A stretch of DNA of 64,000 bases from Natronohydrobacter sp. (GCA_020832555.1 JAFIEM010000001.1:110337-174336), one strand, 5' to 3'. Shown: positions 9,014-20,123, numbered from the stretch's first letter. The notes: generated by a model from the letters alone, not told the origin. Numbers and translations: made by a program.

Positions 9014-10312
9014 ATGGAGTTCTTTTTTCTGTTGTTTGGATTTGCCGCCCTTCTCGCTATTTCCGGCGCATTCTCCGGCGGGTTGGATGCGGAACCGCCA
9101 GAGGATGACGAGAACGAGCGCTCCGGCACCGAAGGAGATGACATCATGTTCAGCGAAGGCGGGGAAATCCTGCGTGGTCTGGGCGGTGATGATACGCTTA
9201 TCACATCCGGTGACAGCACGCTTCTGGGCGGTGAAGGCGATGATACGCTGATTTCCTTTGGTGGCGGAGCGTTGCTGAATGGTGGTGAGGGCGAAGATAC
9301 CTTTGTCATCAACTTGCTTGAAGTCACCGAGGAAGGTGACTTGCTTGATGTTAACGGCCAGCCAGTCGAACCGACGGTGATCGATGACTTCAACCCCGAT
9401 GAGGACCGGCTTGTGCTGGACCTGCGCAACAGCGGCTTGTTGCCTGACGGCGACGAAAGTGTGGTGCTGACCGGCGTGGTCGCCCCGGACGGCGAAGGGC
9501 TGATGATCCAGGTGAATGGCGTGAATGTTGTGCAGCTGTCCAGCTATGGCGGCGGTGATATGCAGAGCGCGCTTGAAGACCTCGTAAATCTGGACGACGC
9601 AATCGAGATCGTTGGGGCTGATTTTGTGTTCCCGTCGGATGGATTGGGGACACCCGACGGTGTGGCGATCATTGAGAACCCCGATGGGTTGCTGTCATTC
9701 GTGATCACTGACGACTATTCGGGGGGCGGTGAACTGGTTGGTGCTGCGGGTAGCGCCGATATCCTCGATCTGTCACAATTCACCGGAAATGCCTCTATCA
9801 TCGAGGATGATGAAGGCTATATCTATCTGCGCATCGAAGGGGATGACGTCGAACCGACGCTGTTGACGAATGTCACCTCGGTCATCCTCGGATCAGGTGA
9901 GAATGTCGTCAATGTTGGCAGCGTGCCGGGTGGGTTCACTGTGACCGCAACCGATGGGACGAATACGATCTCGGCATGGCGCGGGGGGCTGGATGTCAAC
10001 CTTCAGGGCGGCACTAATACAGTCTATATGGCGGATTCCGGTGATCTTCGCGTGATCGTCGCAGGTGGCGAGAACACGATCGAGCTGGATGATGGGGTCA
10101 CTGGAACGATCACAATCCTTGAAGGCGCGACCGGGGCCAGCATCGTGGCAGGCAACGCCATCACAGCCCTTGTATTCGAGCGCGCAGAACCAGGGCTAGA
10201 GATCGTCGCAACAGACAGCGGCGGCGTGATCGCCACTTGGGACGGCGGGCGTATAGAGATTGAAGTCGTCGCTTCGGTCACAGTTCCTGAGCTTGAAGCT
10301 GATGCAGCCTGA
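9014..10312 (+). CDS. N-terminally anchored RTX-repeat (hemolysin-type calcium-binding) protein
   Basis: Hydrophobic start MEFFFLLFGFAALLAISGAFSGG, acidic linker, GxxGDDxLxx repeats (LGGDDTLITSGDSTLLGGEGDDTLISFGGGALLNGGEGEDTFVI), then FNPDEDRLVLDL and a long glycine/aspartate-rich region. Confidence 0.7.
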   Translation: MEFFFLLFGFAALLAISGAFSGGLDAEPPEDDENERSGTEGDDIMFSEGGEILRGLGGDDTLITSGDSTLLGGEGDDTLISFGGGALLNGGEGEDTFVINLLEVTEEGDLLDVNGQPVEPTVIDDFNPDEDRLVLDLRNSGLLPDGDESVVLTGVVAPDGEGLMIQVNGVNVVQLSSYGGGDMQSALEDLVNLDDAIEIVGADFVFPSDGLGTPDGVAIIENPDGLLSFVITDDYSGGGELVGAAGSADILDLSQFTGNASIIEDDEGYIYLRIEGDDVEPTLLTNVTSVILGSGENVVNVGSVPGGFTVTATDGTNTISAWRGGLDVNLQGGTNTVYMADSGDLRVIVAGGENTIELDDGVTGTITILEGATGASIVAGNAITALVFERAEPGLEIVATDSGGVIATWDGGRIEIEVVASVTVPELEADAA

Positions 10313-10383
10313 AACGCAAGTCTTCGGACTGCCCTTGGCTTCGACGGAGTGGCGCAGGCCACTCCGTCCCATGTTCCAGCCTG

Positions 10384-11247
10384 TCAGATTGCGGCCTTGC
10401 GGCTTTCCTCAATATAAATCTCGCGCAACCGCAGGGCCATCGGCCCCGGCTTGCCTTCGCCCAAGGGTGCCCCGTCAATCTCGACCACCGGCATGACGAA
10501 AGTGCTGGCAGAGGTCACAAATGCCTCATCTGCTGATTTCGCTTCTTCGACTGTGAAGCTGCGCTCCTCGACCGGCATCTGCGCCTCGCGCGCAAAGCGC
10601 AGCACGGCCGCGCGGGTGATTCCGTGCAGGATGTCATTGGACAGCGCGCGCGTGATGATCCGCCCGTCCTTGATGATATAGGCGTTGTTCGAGGTGCCTT
10701 CGGTCACGGCCCCGTCCTGCACCATCCAGGCATCATCCGCGCCCTGCCTGATCGCCATCATCTTGCCCATCGACGGGTAGAGCAGTTGCACCGTCTTGAT
10801 ATCGCGCCGCCCCCAGCGGATATCATCAATTGTGATGACCTTGATCCCCTTTTTCGCCTTCGGGCTTTCGACCAGCGCGGGGTTCGATTGCGTGAACAGC
10901 ACCACGGTCGGTGTCGTCGTCTCTGGGTCGGGAAAGATGAAATCCCGGTCCCCCGGTGCTCCACGCGTCACTTGCAGATAGATCATCCCCTGATCCAGCC
11001 CGTTCTGCGCGACCAACTGGCGATGCACCTCCAGCCATGCCTCGCGGTCCATCGGGTTGGCGATGTCGAGTTCGCCCAAGGACCGCTCCAACCGGGTGAA
11101 ATGCCCGTCAAAATCGATCAGCTTACCGTCAATGACGGTTGTGACCTCATAGACGCCATCGGCCATCAGAAAGCCCCGGTCGAAGATCGACACGGTGGCC
11201 TCGGCTTCCGGCAGGTAGTCGCCATTCACATAGACGATACGGCTCAT
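10384..11247 (-). CDS. dat: D-amino-acid transaminase (class IV PLP)
   Basis: MSRIVYVNGDYLPEAEATVSIFDRGFLMADGVYEVTTVIDGKLIDFDGHFTRLERSLGEL...TEGTSNNAYIIKDGRIITRALSNDILHGITR class IV motifs. Confidence 0.85.
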   Translation of the reverse strand: MSRIVYVNGDYLPEAEATVSIFDRGFLMADGVYEVTTVIDGKLIDFDGHFTRLERSLGELDIANPMDREAWLEVHRQLVAQNGLDQGMIYLQVTRGAPGDRDFIFPDPETTTPTVVLFTQSNPALVESPKAKKGIKVITIDDIRWGRRDIKTVQLLYPSMGKMMAIRQGADDAWMVQDGAVTEGTSNNAYIIKDGRIITRALSNDILHGITRAAVLRFAREAQMPVEERSFTVEEAKSADEAFVTSASTFVMPVVEIDGAPLGEGKPGPMALRLREIYIEESRKAAI

Positions 11248-11249
11248 TC

Positions 11250-13091
11250 TCACCATCCTTCGGGCAATTTGCGCACAGCCCCCTGCGCGGCAGATGTTGT
11301 CAGCGCGGCATAGGCGCGCAAAGCGGTCGTGACCTTGCGCGGGCGCGGCTTGGCGGGCACCCAGCCCTTTTCATCCTGCGCCTTGCGCCGTGCAGCAAGG
11401 GTCGCGTCATCCACCGCCAGATGGATTGTCCGGTTGGGAATGTCGATCTCGATCAGATCGCCCTGTTCCACCAGCCCGATCAGCCCGCCTTCTTCCGCTT
11501 CCGGGCTGACATGGCCAATGGACAGGCCCGATGTGCCGCCCGAGAAACGCCCGTCTGTCACCAGCGCGCAAGCCTTCCCCAGCCCTTTCGATTTCAGGTA
11601 GCTGGTGGGATAAAGCATCTCCTGCATCCCCGGCCCACCGCGCGGCCCTTCATAGCGGATGATGACCACTTCACCGGCCTTGACCTTGCCAGTCAGAATC
11701 CCGCTGACGGCATCATCCTGAGATTCGAACACATGCGCCGGGCCAGAGAATTTCAGGATCGACTCGTCCACCCCTGCCGTTTTCACGATGCAGCCCTGTT
11801 CCGCCAGATTGCCGAACAGTACGGCAAGGCCCCCATCCTGACTGAACGCATGCTCCTTCGACCGGATCACACCCTTTTCGCGGTCCATATCAAGCGCATC
11901 ATAGGCTTTCGACTGGCTGAATGCTTGCGTCGTGCGCACGCCGCCCGGCGCGGCCTTGTAGAAATCATGCACCTCTGGGTCGTCCGTGCGCATGATGTCC
12001 CACATATCCAGCGCCATGCCCATGGTCGGGCTGTGGACGGTCGGCAAGTCACGATGCAGCAGCCCCGCGCGGTCCAGTTCACCCAGGATCGCCATGATCC
12101 CGCCCGCGCGATGCACATCTTCCATATGCACATCATCTTTCGCAGGGGCGACTTTCGACAGGCAGGGCACGCGCCGCGACAAACGGTCAATATCGGCCAT
12201 CGTGAATTCGATCCCGCCTTCATGCGCGGCAGCCAGCAGATGCAGCACAGTGTTGGTGGACCCGCCCATGGCGATATCCAGCGACATGGCATTTTCGAAC
12301 GCCTTGAAGCTTGCGATGTTACGCGGCAGCACGCTCTCGTCATCCTGCTCATAATAGCGCTTGGCCAGATCGACGACGACATGGCCTGCGCGCAGGAACA
12401 GTTGTTTGCGATACGCATGTGTGGCCAGCGTCGAGCCATTACCCGGCAATGACAGGCCCAGCGCCTCGGTCAGGCAGTTCATCGAGTTTGCGGTGAACAT
12501 GCCCGAGCAAGAACCGCAGGTCGGGCAGGCTTCTTCTTCCATCGCCTGCACCTGCGCGTCAGTGTATTTGTCATCAGCCGCCCAGACCATCGCATCGACC
12601 AGATCGACGGCCTTGGTCACACCATCAACTTCGACCTTGCCCGCCTCCATCGGTCCGCCAGAGACGAACACGCATGGAATGTTCAGCCGCATCGCCGCCA
12701 TCAGCATGCCGGGCGTGATCTTGTCGCAGTTGGAAATACACACCATCGCATCGGCGCAATGGGCATTGACCATGTATTCCACCGAATCCGCGATCACCTC
12801 GCGCGAGGGCAGGGAATAGAGCATTCCGTCATGGCCCATCGCGATCCCATCATCCACGGCGATCGTGTTGAATTCCTTGGCGACACCGCCTGCTTTCTCG
12901 ACCTCGCGCGCGACCATCTGGCCGAGGTCTTTGAGATGCACATGTCCCGGCACGAATTGTGTGAAGGAATTGACAATCGCGATGATCGGCTTGCCGAAAT
13001 CGCTATCCTTCATGCCTGTGGCCCGCCAGAGCCCACGGGCCCCGGCCATGTTGCGTCCATGTGTGGTCGTGCGCGAGCGGTATCTTGGCAT
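11250..13091 (-). CDS. ilvD: dihydroxy-acid dehydratase
   Basis: [53 protein letters not shown]...[20 protein letters not shown]...; start set at the [11 protein letters not shown]. Confidence 0.95.
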   Translation of the reverse strand: MPRYRSRTTTHGRNMAGARGLWRATGMKDSDFGKPIIAIVNSFTQFVPGHVHLKDLGQMVAREVEKAGGVAKEFNTIAVDDGIAMGHDGMLYSLPSREVIADSVEYMVNAHCADAMVCISNCDKITPGMLMAAMRLNIPCVFVSGGPMEAGKVEVDGVTKAVDLVDAMVWAADDKYTDAQVQAMEEEACPTCGSCSGMFTANSMNCLTEALGLSLPGNGSTLATHAYRKQLFLRAGHVVVDLAKRYYEQDDESVLPRNIASFKAFENAMSLDIAMGGSTNTVLHLLAAAHEGGIEFTMADIDRLSRRVPCLSKVAPAKDDVHMEDVHRAGGIMAILGELDRAGLLHRDLPTVHSPTMGMALDMWDIMRTDDPEVHDFYKAAPGGVRTTQAFSQSKAYDALDMDREKGVIRSKEHAFSQDGGLAVLFGNLAEQGCIVKTAGVDESILKFSGPAHVFESQDDAVSGILTGKVKAGEVVIIRYEGPRGGPGMQEMLYPTSYLKSKGLGKACALVTDGRFSGGTSGLSIGHVSPEAEEGGLIGLVEQGDLIEIDIPNRTIHLAVDDATLAARRKAQDEKGWVPAKPRPRKVTTALRAYAALTTSAAQGAVRKLPEGW

Positions 13092-13151
13092 CTGGCTATC
13101 CTCCGAAATCGCGCAATGCATAGCGCATGCGCAGGGCTTGGGGAAGAGTAG

Positions 13152-14114
13152 TCAGCCCCAAAGCGCGGGCAAGGGCGGATGCACTCCGTGTGTATCATAG
13201 TGCAGCGGCGGGTCGCGATCCTCGGCCAGCAGCAGCGGCCCGTCCAGATCGACGATCTCGGCCCCTTGGGCCACCAGCATTGCAGGCGCCATCGCCAGCG
13301 ACGATCCCACCATGCAACCGACCATCACCGCGTAACCCTCGGCCCGCGCCGCATCCCGCAGCGCCAGCGCTTCAGTCAGCCCGCCGGTCTTGTCGAGCTT
13401 GATATTCACCATGTCATATTTGCCGCGCAGCCCCGGCAGGCTGGCCCGGTCATGGCAGCTTTCATCGGCGCAAACGGGCAGGGGCCGCGCAATCTCGGCC
13501 AGCATGTCATCCGCACCGGCAGGCAAGGGTTGCTCCACCATCGCCACACCCAGCCGCAACAGATGCGGTGCAAGCTCGGCATAAACCTCGGCGCTCCAGC
13601 CTTCATTGGCGTCAATGATGATCCGCGTCTTTGGGGCACCGCGCCGCACGGCTTCCAGACGCGGCATGTCGTCCGGCGTGCCCAGCTTGATCTTCAGAAG
13701 CGGTCTATGCGCATGCTTGCGCGCCGCAGCTTCCATCTTTTCAGGACTGTCCAACGACAAAGTAAACGCCGTGACCACTGGTGCAGGTTCGGGCACGCCA
13801 AGCAAATCCCAGACCCGGACCCTTGCGTGCTTCGCTTCCCAATCCCAGAGCGCGCAATCTACGGCATTGCGTGCAGCCCCCGCAGGCAGAGCATCCTGCA
13901 GCGCCGCCTGCGTTACCTGCGCGTCCAATCCTTCGATCTGCACGCGCACAGTCTCCAGCGTCTCGCCATAGCGCGCATAGGGCACACATTCCCCTTGCCC
14001 GGTGATCCCGTCGCGCGCCACGACCACCCGCAGCACATCCGCATGCGTCCGCGATCCCCGCGCAATGGTGAACACTTCCGCCAGCGCAAAACGGTCCTCT
14101 GTGACGGTCAACAC
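13152..14114 (-). CDS. dgcA: dipeptide epimerase / N-acetyl-D-glutamate racemase DgcA-like (enolase superfamily)
   Basis: Enolase-superfamily motifs LKIKLG, IIIDANEGW, MVEQPLPAG, VCADESCHD, MVNIKLDKTGG; adjacent to the dgcN-like gene. Confidence 0.75.
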   Translation of the reverse strand: MLTVTEDRFALAEVFTIARGSRTHADVLRVVVARDGITGQGECVPYARYGETLETVRVQIEGLDAQVTQAALQDALPAGAARNAVDCALWDWEAKHARVRVWDLLGVPEPAPVVTAFTLSLDSPEKMEAAARKHAHRPLLKIKLGTPDDMPRLEAVRRGAPKTRIIIDANEGWSAEVYAELAPHLLRLGVAMVEQPLPAGADDMLAEIARPLPVCADESCHDRASLPGLRGKYDMVNIKLDKTGGLTEALALRDAARAEGYAVMVGCMVGSSLAMAPAMLVAQGAEIVDLDGPLLLAEDRDPPLHYDTHGVHPPLPALWG

Positions 14115-14155
14115 GACAGCCCCCTTTCATTCTTGCAAAAACATCCTGGGGTGAA

Positions 14156-14215
14156 TTGGGCCGCAGGCCCAAGAGGGGCAACGCCCCTCAAACCTTCGAT
14201 ATGGGGCAACGCCCC
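14156..14215. repeat. cluster of three short perfect hairpins between dgcN and dgcA
   Basis: TTGGGCC-GCA-GGCCCAA (14156-14172), GAGGGGC-AAC-GCCCCTC (14173-14189), GGGGC-AAC-GCCCC (14203-14215). Confidence 0.8.
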
Positions 14216-14216
14216 C

Positions 14217-15218
14217 TTAGATCCCGGCAAGCGCATCCACGAGCCGCCCTGCACCATGGCGGAACGGATCAACCGTCGGCAGCCCCATCCGTGCCTCGAC
14301 CTCGGCGCAATAATCAAGCGCCTCTTGCTCTTCAAGCCCGGCCGTGTTGATCGAAATCCCCACCACCTGACAGGCAGGATTGGCCACCCGCGCCAGCGTC
14401 AGCGCCATGTCGCGCAGCGCCTCCAGCGAGGGCAGCGCATAGCCCGGCAAGCCGCGCATATGCTCGCGCGTCGGCTCATGGCTCAGGATCAGGGCGTCTG
14501 GCTGGCCACCATGGATCAGCGCCATCGTCACCCCGGAATAGGAGACATGGAAGAGTGACCCCTGTCCCTCGATCAGATCCCAGTGATCCGGGTCATTGTC
14601 CGGCGTCAGCCATTCCACCGACCCCGCCATGAAATCAGCGATCACCGCGTCCAGCGGCACCCCGTCCCCGGTGATCAGAATGCCAGTCTGGCCCGTCGCG
14701 CGGAAACTGGCTTTCATGCCACGCGCGATCATCTCGCGTTCCATGCAAAGCGCCGTGTACATCTTGCCAACCGAGCAATCCGTGCCCACGGCCAGGCACC
14801 GCTTTCCGCTGCGCTTGACACCATTGGCGATGGGATACTTGACCGAAGGAATGCGTACGTCATGCAACTGGCGCCCGCAGGCTTCAGCCACAGCCTTGAG
14901 GTCCGGCTCGTCGCGCAGCAGGTTGTGCAGGCCAGATGCCAGATCGAACCCTTCTTCCAGAGCCGCCACCAGCACTTTTTTCCACGCGGCAGAGATGACG
15001 CCGCCCCGGTTGGCCACCCCGATCACCAGCGTTTTTGCGCCTGCGGCTTTGGCTTCGGTCAATGTCATGTCCGGCAGCTTCATATCCGCCTTGCAGCCCT
15101 CCATGCGGAACTGACCAATAGCGAACTCCGGACGCCAGTCCTTGATGCCCTGTGCAACCTTGGCGGCCAGCGCGTCAGGCGCATCGCCCAGAAACAGAAG
15201 ATACGGGGTTTCGATCAT
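14217..15218 (-). CDS. dgcN: DUF1611 family protein, DgcN-like D-glutamate N-acetyltransferase
   Basis: MIETPYLLFLGDAPDALAAKVAQGIKDWRPE...KRCLAVGTDCSVGKMYTALCMEREMIARGMKASFRATGQTGILITGDGVPLDAVIADFMAGSVEWL: DUF1611 layout with P-loop-like GTDCSVGKM. Confidence 0.75.
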   Translation of the reverse strand: MIETPYLLFLGDAPDALAAKVAQGIKDWRPEFAIGQFRMEGCKADMKLPDMTLTEAKAAGAKTLVIGVANRGGVISAAWKKVLVAALEEGFDLASGLHNLLRDEPDLKAVAEACGRQLHDVRIPSVKYPIANGVKRSGKRCLAVGTDCSVGKMYTALCMEREMIARGMKASFRATGQTGILITGDGVPLDAVIADFMAGSVEWLTPDNDPDHWDLIEGQGSLFHVSYSGVTMALIHGGQPDALILSHEPTREHMRGLPGYALPSLEALRDMALTLARVANPACQVVGISINTAGLEEQEALDYCAEVEARMGLPTVDPFRHGAGRLVDALAGI

Positions 15219-15482
15219 GGCAGGGCTCCGGAAAGAAAAGGTTATTGTCGCAGCATCATCCAGTTTCGATGCAATGTCTTGATCGATCTTGATGAATTTG
15301 CGCGTATCAATCGAATTTTCTTCGGTAAATGTTCAATAATTCAGCGTTTTCTTCTCTTTCCACGAATATAGCCTGACGCGATGCGCGCCTTCGCACCTGC
15401 AGAAACCGGGTTGCGGCAGTTCACGCAAGAATATAACACCGCTGACGAAAACTTCGCAACTTCCTGACCCGAAAGGTGCCCC

Positions 15483-16439
15483 ATGAGCTTCCGCATCCAG
15501 CCCACTCCGCCCGCGCGCCCCAATCGCTGCCAGTTGTTCGGCCCAGGATCGCGCGTGGCACTGTTCGAGAAGATGGCGGCTTCCGCGGCAGATGTGATCA
15601 ACCTTGATCTGGAAGACTCGGTCGCCCCCTCCGACAAGGACGCTGCCCGTGCCAATATCATCGCCGCCACGCATCAGGTGGACTGGGGCAACAAGTATCT
15701 GTCGGTGCGTATCAACGGGCTGGACACACGGTTCTGGTATCGCGATGTCGTTGATCTGCTGGAACAGGCAAGCGACCGGCTGGACCAGATCATGATCCCG
15801 AAAGTCGGCTGCGCGGCGGATGTCTATGCGGTTGACGCACTTGTGTCGGCCATCGAGGCCGCCAAAGGCCGCAAGAAGCGCATCAGCTTCGAGGTCATCA
15901 TCGAATCCGCGGCCGGCATCGCCCATGTCGAGGAGATCGCCGCGTCTTCCCCTCGTCTGCAGGCGATGAGTCTTGGGGCGGCCGATTTCGCGGCCTCGAT
16001 GGGCATGGCCACGACCGGGATCGGTGGCACGCAAGAGAACTACTACATGCACCACGAGGGCGCGAAATACTGGTCTGATCCCTGGCATTGGGCGCAATCG
16101 GCTATTGTCGCGGCCTGTCGGACCCATGGTATTCTGCCGGTAGATGGCCCCTTCGGCGATTTCTCGGATGACGAGGGCTTCCGCGCACAGGCGCTGCGGT
16201 CCGCGACGCTGGGCATGGTGGGCAAATGGGCGATCCATCCCAAGCAGGTGGCACTCGCCAATGAAGTGTTCACCCCGTCCGAGGCTGCTGTGCGCGAGGC
16301 GCGCGAGATTCTGGACGCGATGGAGGCTGCGAAAGCGCGCGGCGAGGGCGCGACGGTCTACAAGGGCCGTCTGGTCGATATCGCGTCGATCAAGCAGGCA
16401 GAAGTGATCGTGCGTCAGGCGGAAATGATTGCGGGTTGA
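15483..16439 (+). CDS. mcl1: L-malyl-CoA/beta-methylmalyl-CoA lyase
   Basis: MSFRIQPTPPARPNRCQLFGPGSRVALFEKMAASAADVINLDLEDSVAPSDKD...MSLGAADFAASMGMATTGIGGTQENYYM: CitE/Mcl1-like. Confidence 0.88.
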   Translation: MSFRIQPTPPARPNRCQLFGPGSRVALFEKMAASAADVINLDLEDSVAPSDKDAARANIIAATHQVDWGNKYLSVRINGLDTRFWYRDVVDLLEQASDRLDQIMIPKVGCAADVYAVDALVSAIEAAKGRKKRISFEVIIESAAGIAHVEEIAASSPRLQAMSLGAADFAASMGMATTGIGGTQENYYMHHEGAKYWSDPWHWAQSAIVAACRTHGILPVDGPFGDFSDDEGFRAQALRSATLGMVGKWAIHPKQVALANEVFTPSEAAVREAREILDAMEAAKARGEGATVYKGRLVDIASIKQAEVIVRQAEMIAG

Positions 16440-16466
16440 TACGACGCTGACGCGGCGCGGCTCAAG

Positions 16467-16495
16467 GTAGGGTGCGTGCTCAGCACGCACCCTAC
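16467..16495. repeat. perfect 14-bp inverted repeat, REP-like palindrome (copy 1)
   Basis: GTAGGGTGCGTGCT-C-AGCACGCACCCTAC between mcl1 and dnaE; the right arm recurs exactly at 28384-28397. Confidence 0.85.
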
Positions 16496-16510
16496 GCCGG
16501 TGCCGCGCGC

Positions 16511-19500
16511 TTACAGTTCTTCCACCATCACCACACCACCGAGCGATTTCACCGCGCCCCGGATCTGTGGTGTCACGGCAACCTGCCTGCCTGTATCGAT
16601 CTCATAGGCCTGCCCCAGTGTTGGATCGGTCACGCAAAACCACAGCGGCCCCTTCGCTCGTGACGGGCCTTCCTTGAAACGCTCCAGCAAGCTTGCAACG
16701 GACCCGATCGCATCGGCAGATTCGACATGCACCTTGAGTCCTGCCGCTCCGGCATCTGCCACAACAGAGTCAATCGGTTGCACCCCACGCGCGAGCAGTT
16801 TCAGCGTTTCGGCCTCCATCGTTGCCTCGACCGTCAGCACGACATTCTGTCCCGGTTCCAGATATTGCCGCCCGGCTTCCAGCGTGTCGGAAAACACCGT
16901 TACTTCATACAGCCCCGTCGGGTCCGACAATTGCACGAAAGCAAAGCGATTGCCGCGCGCCGATTTGCGTTCCTGCCGGGCAGAGACGGCCCCGGCGAGT
17001 TTCGCCACCAGCGGACCGCCTGCAGCCTTCCTCTCGATCTCTGAAAGCGTCATGACCTGCTTGCGCCTGAGTGGTCCGGCATAATCATCCAGCGGATGAC
17101 CAGAAAGATAGAAGCCGATGGCCTGATGCTCCTGCGCAAGACGCTCTGTCGGCAGCCAATCCTCGCTCTGGCTCAGACGCGACTCCGGAATATCAGACCC
17201 GGCCTCGCCAAAGAGCGAGACCTGATTGGACGCCCGCGCCTCATGGATCGCCGCAGAATAGGTGACCAACGCATCAATGCTCTCGAAAACCCGTCTGCGG
17301 TTGCGGTCCAACTGGTCAAACGCGCCGGCCCGCGCCAGCATTTCCAGCGGCCGCTTGCCCACACGTTTCAGATCGACCCGCCGCGCCAGATCGAAGAGCG
17401 TGGCAAACTGCGTTTCCCCGCGCCCCTCGACGATCAGGCGCATGGCATCGACGCCCACATTCTTGAGCGCGCCCAGAGCATAGACCAGCGCACCGTTCTT
17501 CACGTCAAACCGCGCGCGTGAACGGTTGATGCAGGGCGGGATGACCGTGATCTCCATCCGGTCCACTTCGCGCTTGTAGACGGCCAGTTTCTCGGTCAGA
17601 TGCAGATCGCAATTCATCACACCGGCCATGAACTCGACCGGGTAATTCGCCTTCAGATACGCCGTCTGGTAGCTCACGACCGCATAGGCGGCAGCGTGCG
17701 ACTTGTTGAAGCCATAGTTGGCGAATTTTTCCAGCAGGTCGAAAACCTCGCCCGCCTTCTTCTTGTCCACCCCATTGGCAACCGCGCCGTCAACGAATTT
17801 GGGCCGCTCCTTGGCCATTTCCTCGGCGATCTTCTTGCCCATTGCGCGGCGCAACAGGTCAGCACCGCCAAGCGAATAGCCCGCCATGACCTGAGCGATC
17901 TGCATCACCTGTTCCTGATAGACGATGATGCCCTGGGTTTCCTCGAGGATATGGTCAATCGACGGGTGGATCGATTCGAGCGGCTTCAAGCCGTTCTTCA
18001 CCTCGCAATAGGTCGGGATATTCTCCATCGGGCCGGGACGGTAGAGCGCCACCAGCGCCACAATATCCTCGATACAGGTGGGCTTCATGCGCCGCAGCGC
18101 GTCCATCATGCCCGAACTCTCCACCTGAAACACGGCCACAGTGCGGGCAGAGGCATAGAGCTTAAAGGTCGCTTCGTCATCCAAGGGGATCATGGAGATA
18201 TCCAGATCAACCCCGCGCCGCTTGAGCAACTCTACGGCGTTCTGGATGACGGTCAGGGTTTTCAGTCCCAGAAAGTCGAACTTCACCAGCCCCGCCGCTT
18301 CGACCCATTTCATGTTGAACTGCGTCGCGGGCATGTCCGAGCGCGGATCGCGATACAGCGGCACCAGCTGATCCAGCGGCCGGTCCCCGATCACCACCCC
18401 GGCAGCATGGGTCGAGGCATTCCTGAGCAGCCCCTCGACCTTCTGCGCATGGGTCAGCAGGCGATCTACCACTTCCTCGGATTTCGCGGCCTCGCGCAGG
18501 CGCGGTTCATCGGCCAGCGCCTTTTCGATACTGACAGGCTTCACCCCTTCCACCGGGATCATTTTCGACAGCTTGTCCACCTGCCCGAACGGCAGTTGCA
18601 GCACACGGCCCACATCGCGCACAGCGGCCTTGGACAGCAAAGCACCAAAAGTGATGATCTGACCCACCTTGTCATGGCCGTATTTGTCCTGCGTATAGCG
18701 GATCACCTCTTCGCGCCGGTCCATGCAGAAATCGATATCGAAATCCGGCATCGAGACGCGTTCAGGGTTCAGGAATCGCTCGAACAGCAGCGCGTAGCGC
18801 AGCGGGTCCAGATCAGTGATCGTGAGCGCATAGGCGACCAGCGACCCGGCCCCTGATCCGCGCCCCGGCCCCACGGGGATGTCATTGTCCTTGGCCCATT
18901 TGATGAAATCGGCAACGATCAGGAAGTAACCCGGAAAGCCCATGCCTTCGATAATGCCAAGTTCAAACTCAAGCCGCTTTTCATATTCTTCCACCGGTGC
19001 GGCATGTGGAATGACCGCCAGCCGTGCGGCGAGCCCCTCTCTCGCCTGACGGCGCAGTTCCTCGACCTCATCCTCGGCAAAGCGCGGCAGGATCGGCGGG
19101 CGCTTTGCTGCCTTGAAGGCGCAGCGCCGCGCGATCTCGATGGTGTTTTCCAGCGCCTCGGGCAGATCAGCAAAGAGGGCGGCCATTTCCTCGGGCGATT
19201 TCAGATAGTGCTGTGGGGTCAGGCGGCGACGTGGCGCCGACTGGTCCACATAGGCCCCTTCCTTAATGCACAAAAGGGCATCATGCGCTTCATGCATCGC
19301 AGAATCAGGGAAATAGGCATCATTGGTCGCCACCAGCGGCAGGTCCAGATCATAGGCCATTTCTACAAAAGCGCGTTCCGTGGCGCGCTCGGCCTCCATC
19401 ATCTGCCCGCCTTCATCTGCATGGCGCTGCAATTCGACATAGAGCCGCAGTGGATAGATCTCCGCGAGACGCTCCATCAGGGCGCGCGCCTTTGGCATCT

Positions 19501-19954
19501 GGTTGGTCTGAATGAGCTTGCCGACCGCCCCCTCGGGTCCACCTGACAGGCAGATCAGCCCTTCGGAATGCGCGGCCAGCTCTTCAATCGTGACCTGCGG
19601 GACAGGGCGATCCCTGGGCAGATACAAGCAGGAATTGAGCGCCATCAGGTTCATGTAACCTGCCTCGGACTGCGCCAGCAGCACCACAGGGGCAGGCATC
19701 CGCAGTTTCTCGCCCGGTGCGGGCGGGTCATAGGCCACCGAAATCTGACATCCGAGGATCGGTTGCACCCCCGTCCCAGAAGCCAGAACCGAAAATTCCA
19801 GCGCTGCGAACATGTTGTCTGTATCGGTGACTGCAATCGCGGGCCAGCCTTTGGCGGCACAGGTTTTCACCAGTTTTTTCAGTGGAATAGCCCCTTCAAG
19901 CAGGGAGTACTCCGTATGGGTGCGCAGATGGATGAAACGAGAGATCTGGGTCAT
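16511..19954 (-). CDS. dnaE: DNA polymerase III subunit alpha
   Basis: [54 protein letters not shown] (PHP), [41 protein letters not shown]. Confidence 0.95.
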   Translation of the reverse strand: MTQISRFIHLRTHTEYSLLEGAIPLKKLVKTCAAKGWPAIAVTDTDNMFAALEFSVLASGTGVQPILGCQISVAYDPPAPGEKLRMPAPVVLLAQSEAGYMNLMALNSCLYLPRDRPVPQVTIEELAAHSEGLICLSGGPEGAVGKLIQTNQMPKARALMERLAEIYPLRLYVELQRHADEGGQMMEAERATERAFVEMAYDLDLPLVATNDAYFPDSAMHEAHDALLCIKEGAYVDQSAPRRRLTPQHYLKSPEEMAALFADLPEALENTIEIARRCAFKAAKRPPILPRFAEDEVEELRRQAREGLAARLAVIPHAAPVEEYEKRLEFELGIIEGMGFPGYFLIVADFIKWAKDNDIPVGPGRGSGAGSLVAYALTITDLDPLRYALLFERFLNPERVSMPDFDIDFCMDRREEVIRYTQDKYGHDKVGQIITFGALLSKAAVRDVGRVLQLPFGQVDKLSKMIPVEGVKPVSIEKALADEPRLREAAKSEEVVDRLLTHAQKVEGLLRNASTHAAGVVIGDRPLDQLVPLYRDPRSDMPATQFNMKWVEAAGLVKFDFLGLKTLTVIQNAVELLKRRGVDLDISMIPLDDEATFKLYASARTVAVFQVESSGMMDALRRMKPTCIEDIVALVALYRPGPMENIPTYCEVKNGLKPLESIHPSIDHILEETQGIIVYQEQVMQIAQVMAGYSLGGADLLRRAMGKKIAEEMAKERPKFVDGAVANGVDKKKAGEVFDLLEKFANYGFNKSHAAAYAVVSYQTAYLKANYPVEFMAGVMNCDLHLTEKLAVYKREVDRMEITVIPPCINRSRARFDVKNGALVYALGALKNVGVDAMRLIVEGRGETQFATLFDLARRVDLKRVGKRPLEMLARAGAFDQLDRNRRRVFESIDALVTYSAAIHEARASNQVSLFGEAGSDIPESRLSQSEDWLPTERLAQEHQAIGFYLSGHPLDDYAGPLRRKQVMTLSEIERKAAGGPLVAKLAGAVSARQERKSARGNRFAFVQLSDPTGLYEVTVFSDTLEAGRQYLEPGQNVVLTVEATMEAETLKLLARGVQPIDSVVADAGAAGLKVHVESADAIGSVASLLERFKEGPSRAKGPLWFCVTDPTLGQAYEIDTGRQVAVTPQIRGAVKSLGGVVMVEEL

Positions 19955-20123
19955 GAACGTAGCATAGAACGGGCGGGGCCAGTGGGAAAGAGCAACAGTG
20001 ATTATCAATGAGGCATTGAATCAGTCTCGCCGCTCTGAGCATAGTTTTTCCTTGAGAAAAAACTGATGCGAAGCTTTGCTGTTATCATAAAAGCTGTGAA
20101 GCAAGACAGGGGGACGTGATCTT

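Noticed and set aside
11421-12452. 343-aa + strand ORF
   Set aside because: Antisense shadow of ilvD.
13179-14558. 459-aa + strand ORF
   Set aside because: Antisense to dgcA/dgcN, spanning two well-supported genes and the hairpin region; no recognisable domain.
15333-16490. 385-aa - strand ORF
   Set aside because: Antisense shadow of mcl1.
17600-18856. 418-aa + strand ORF
   Set aside because: Antisense shadow of dnaE.
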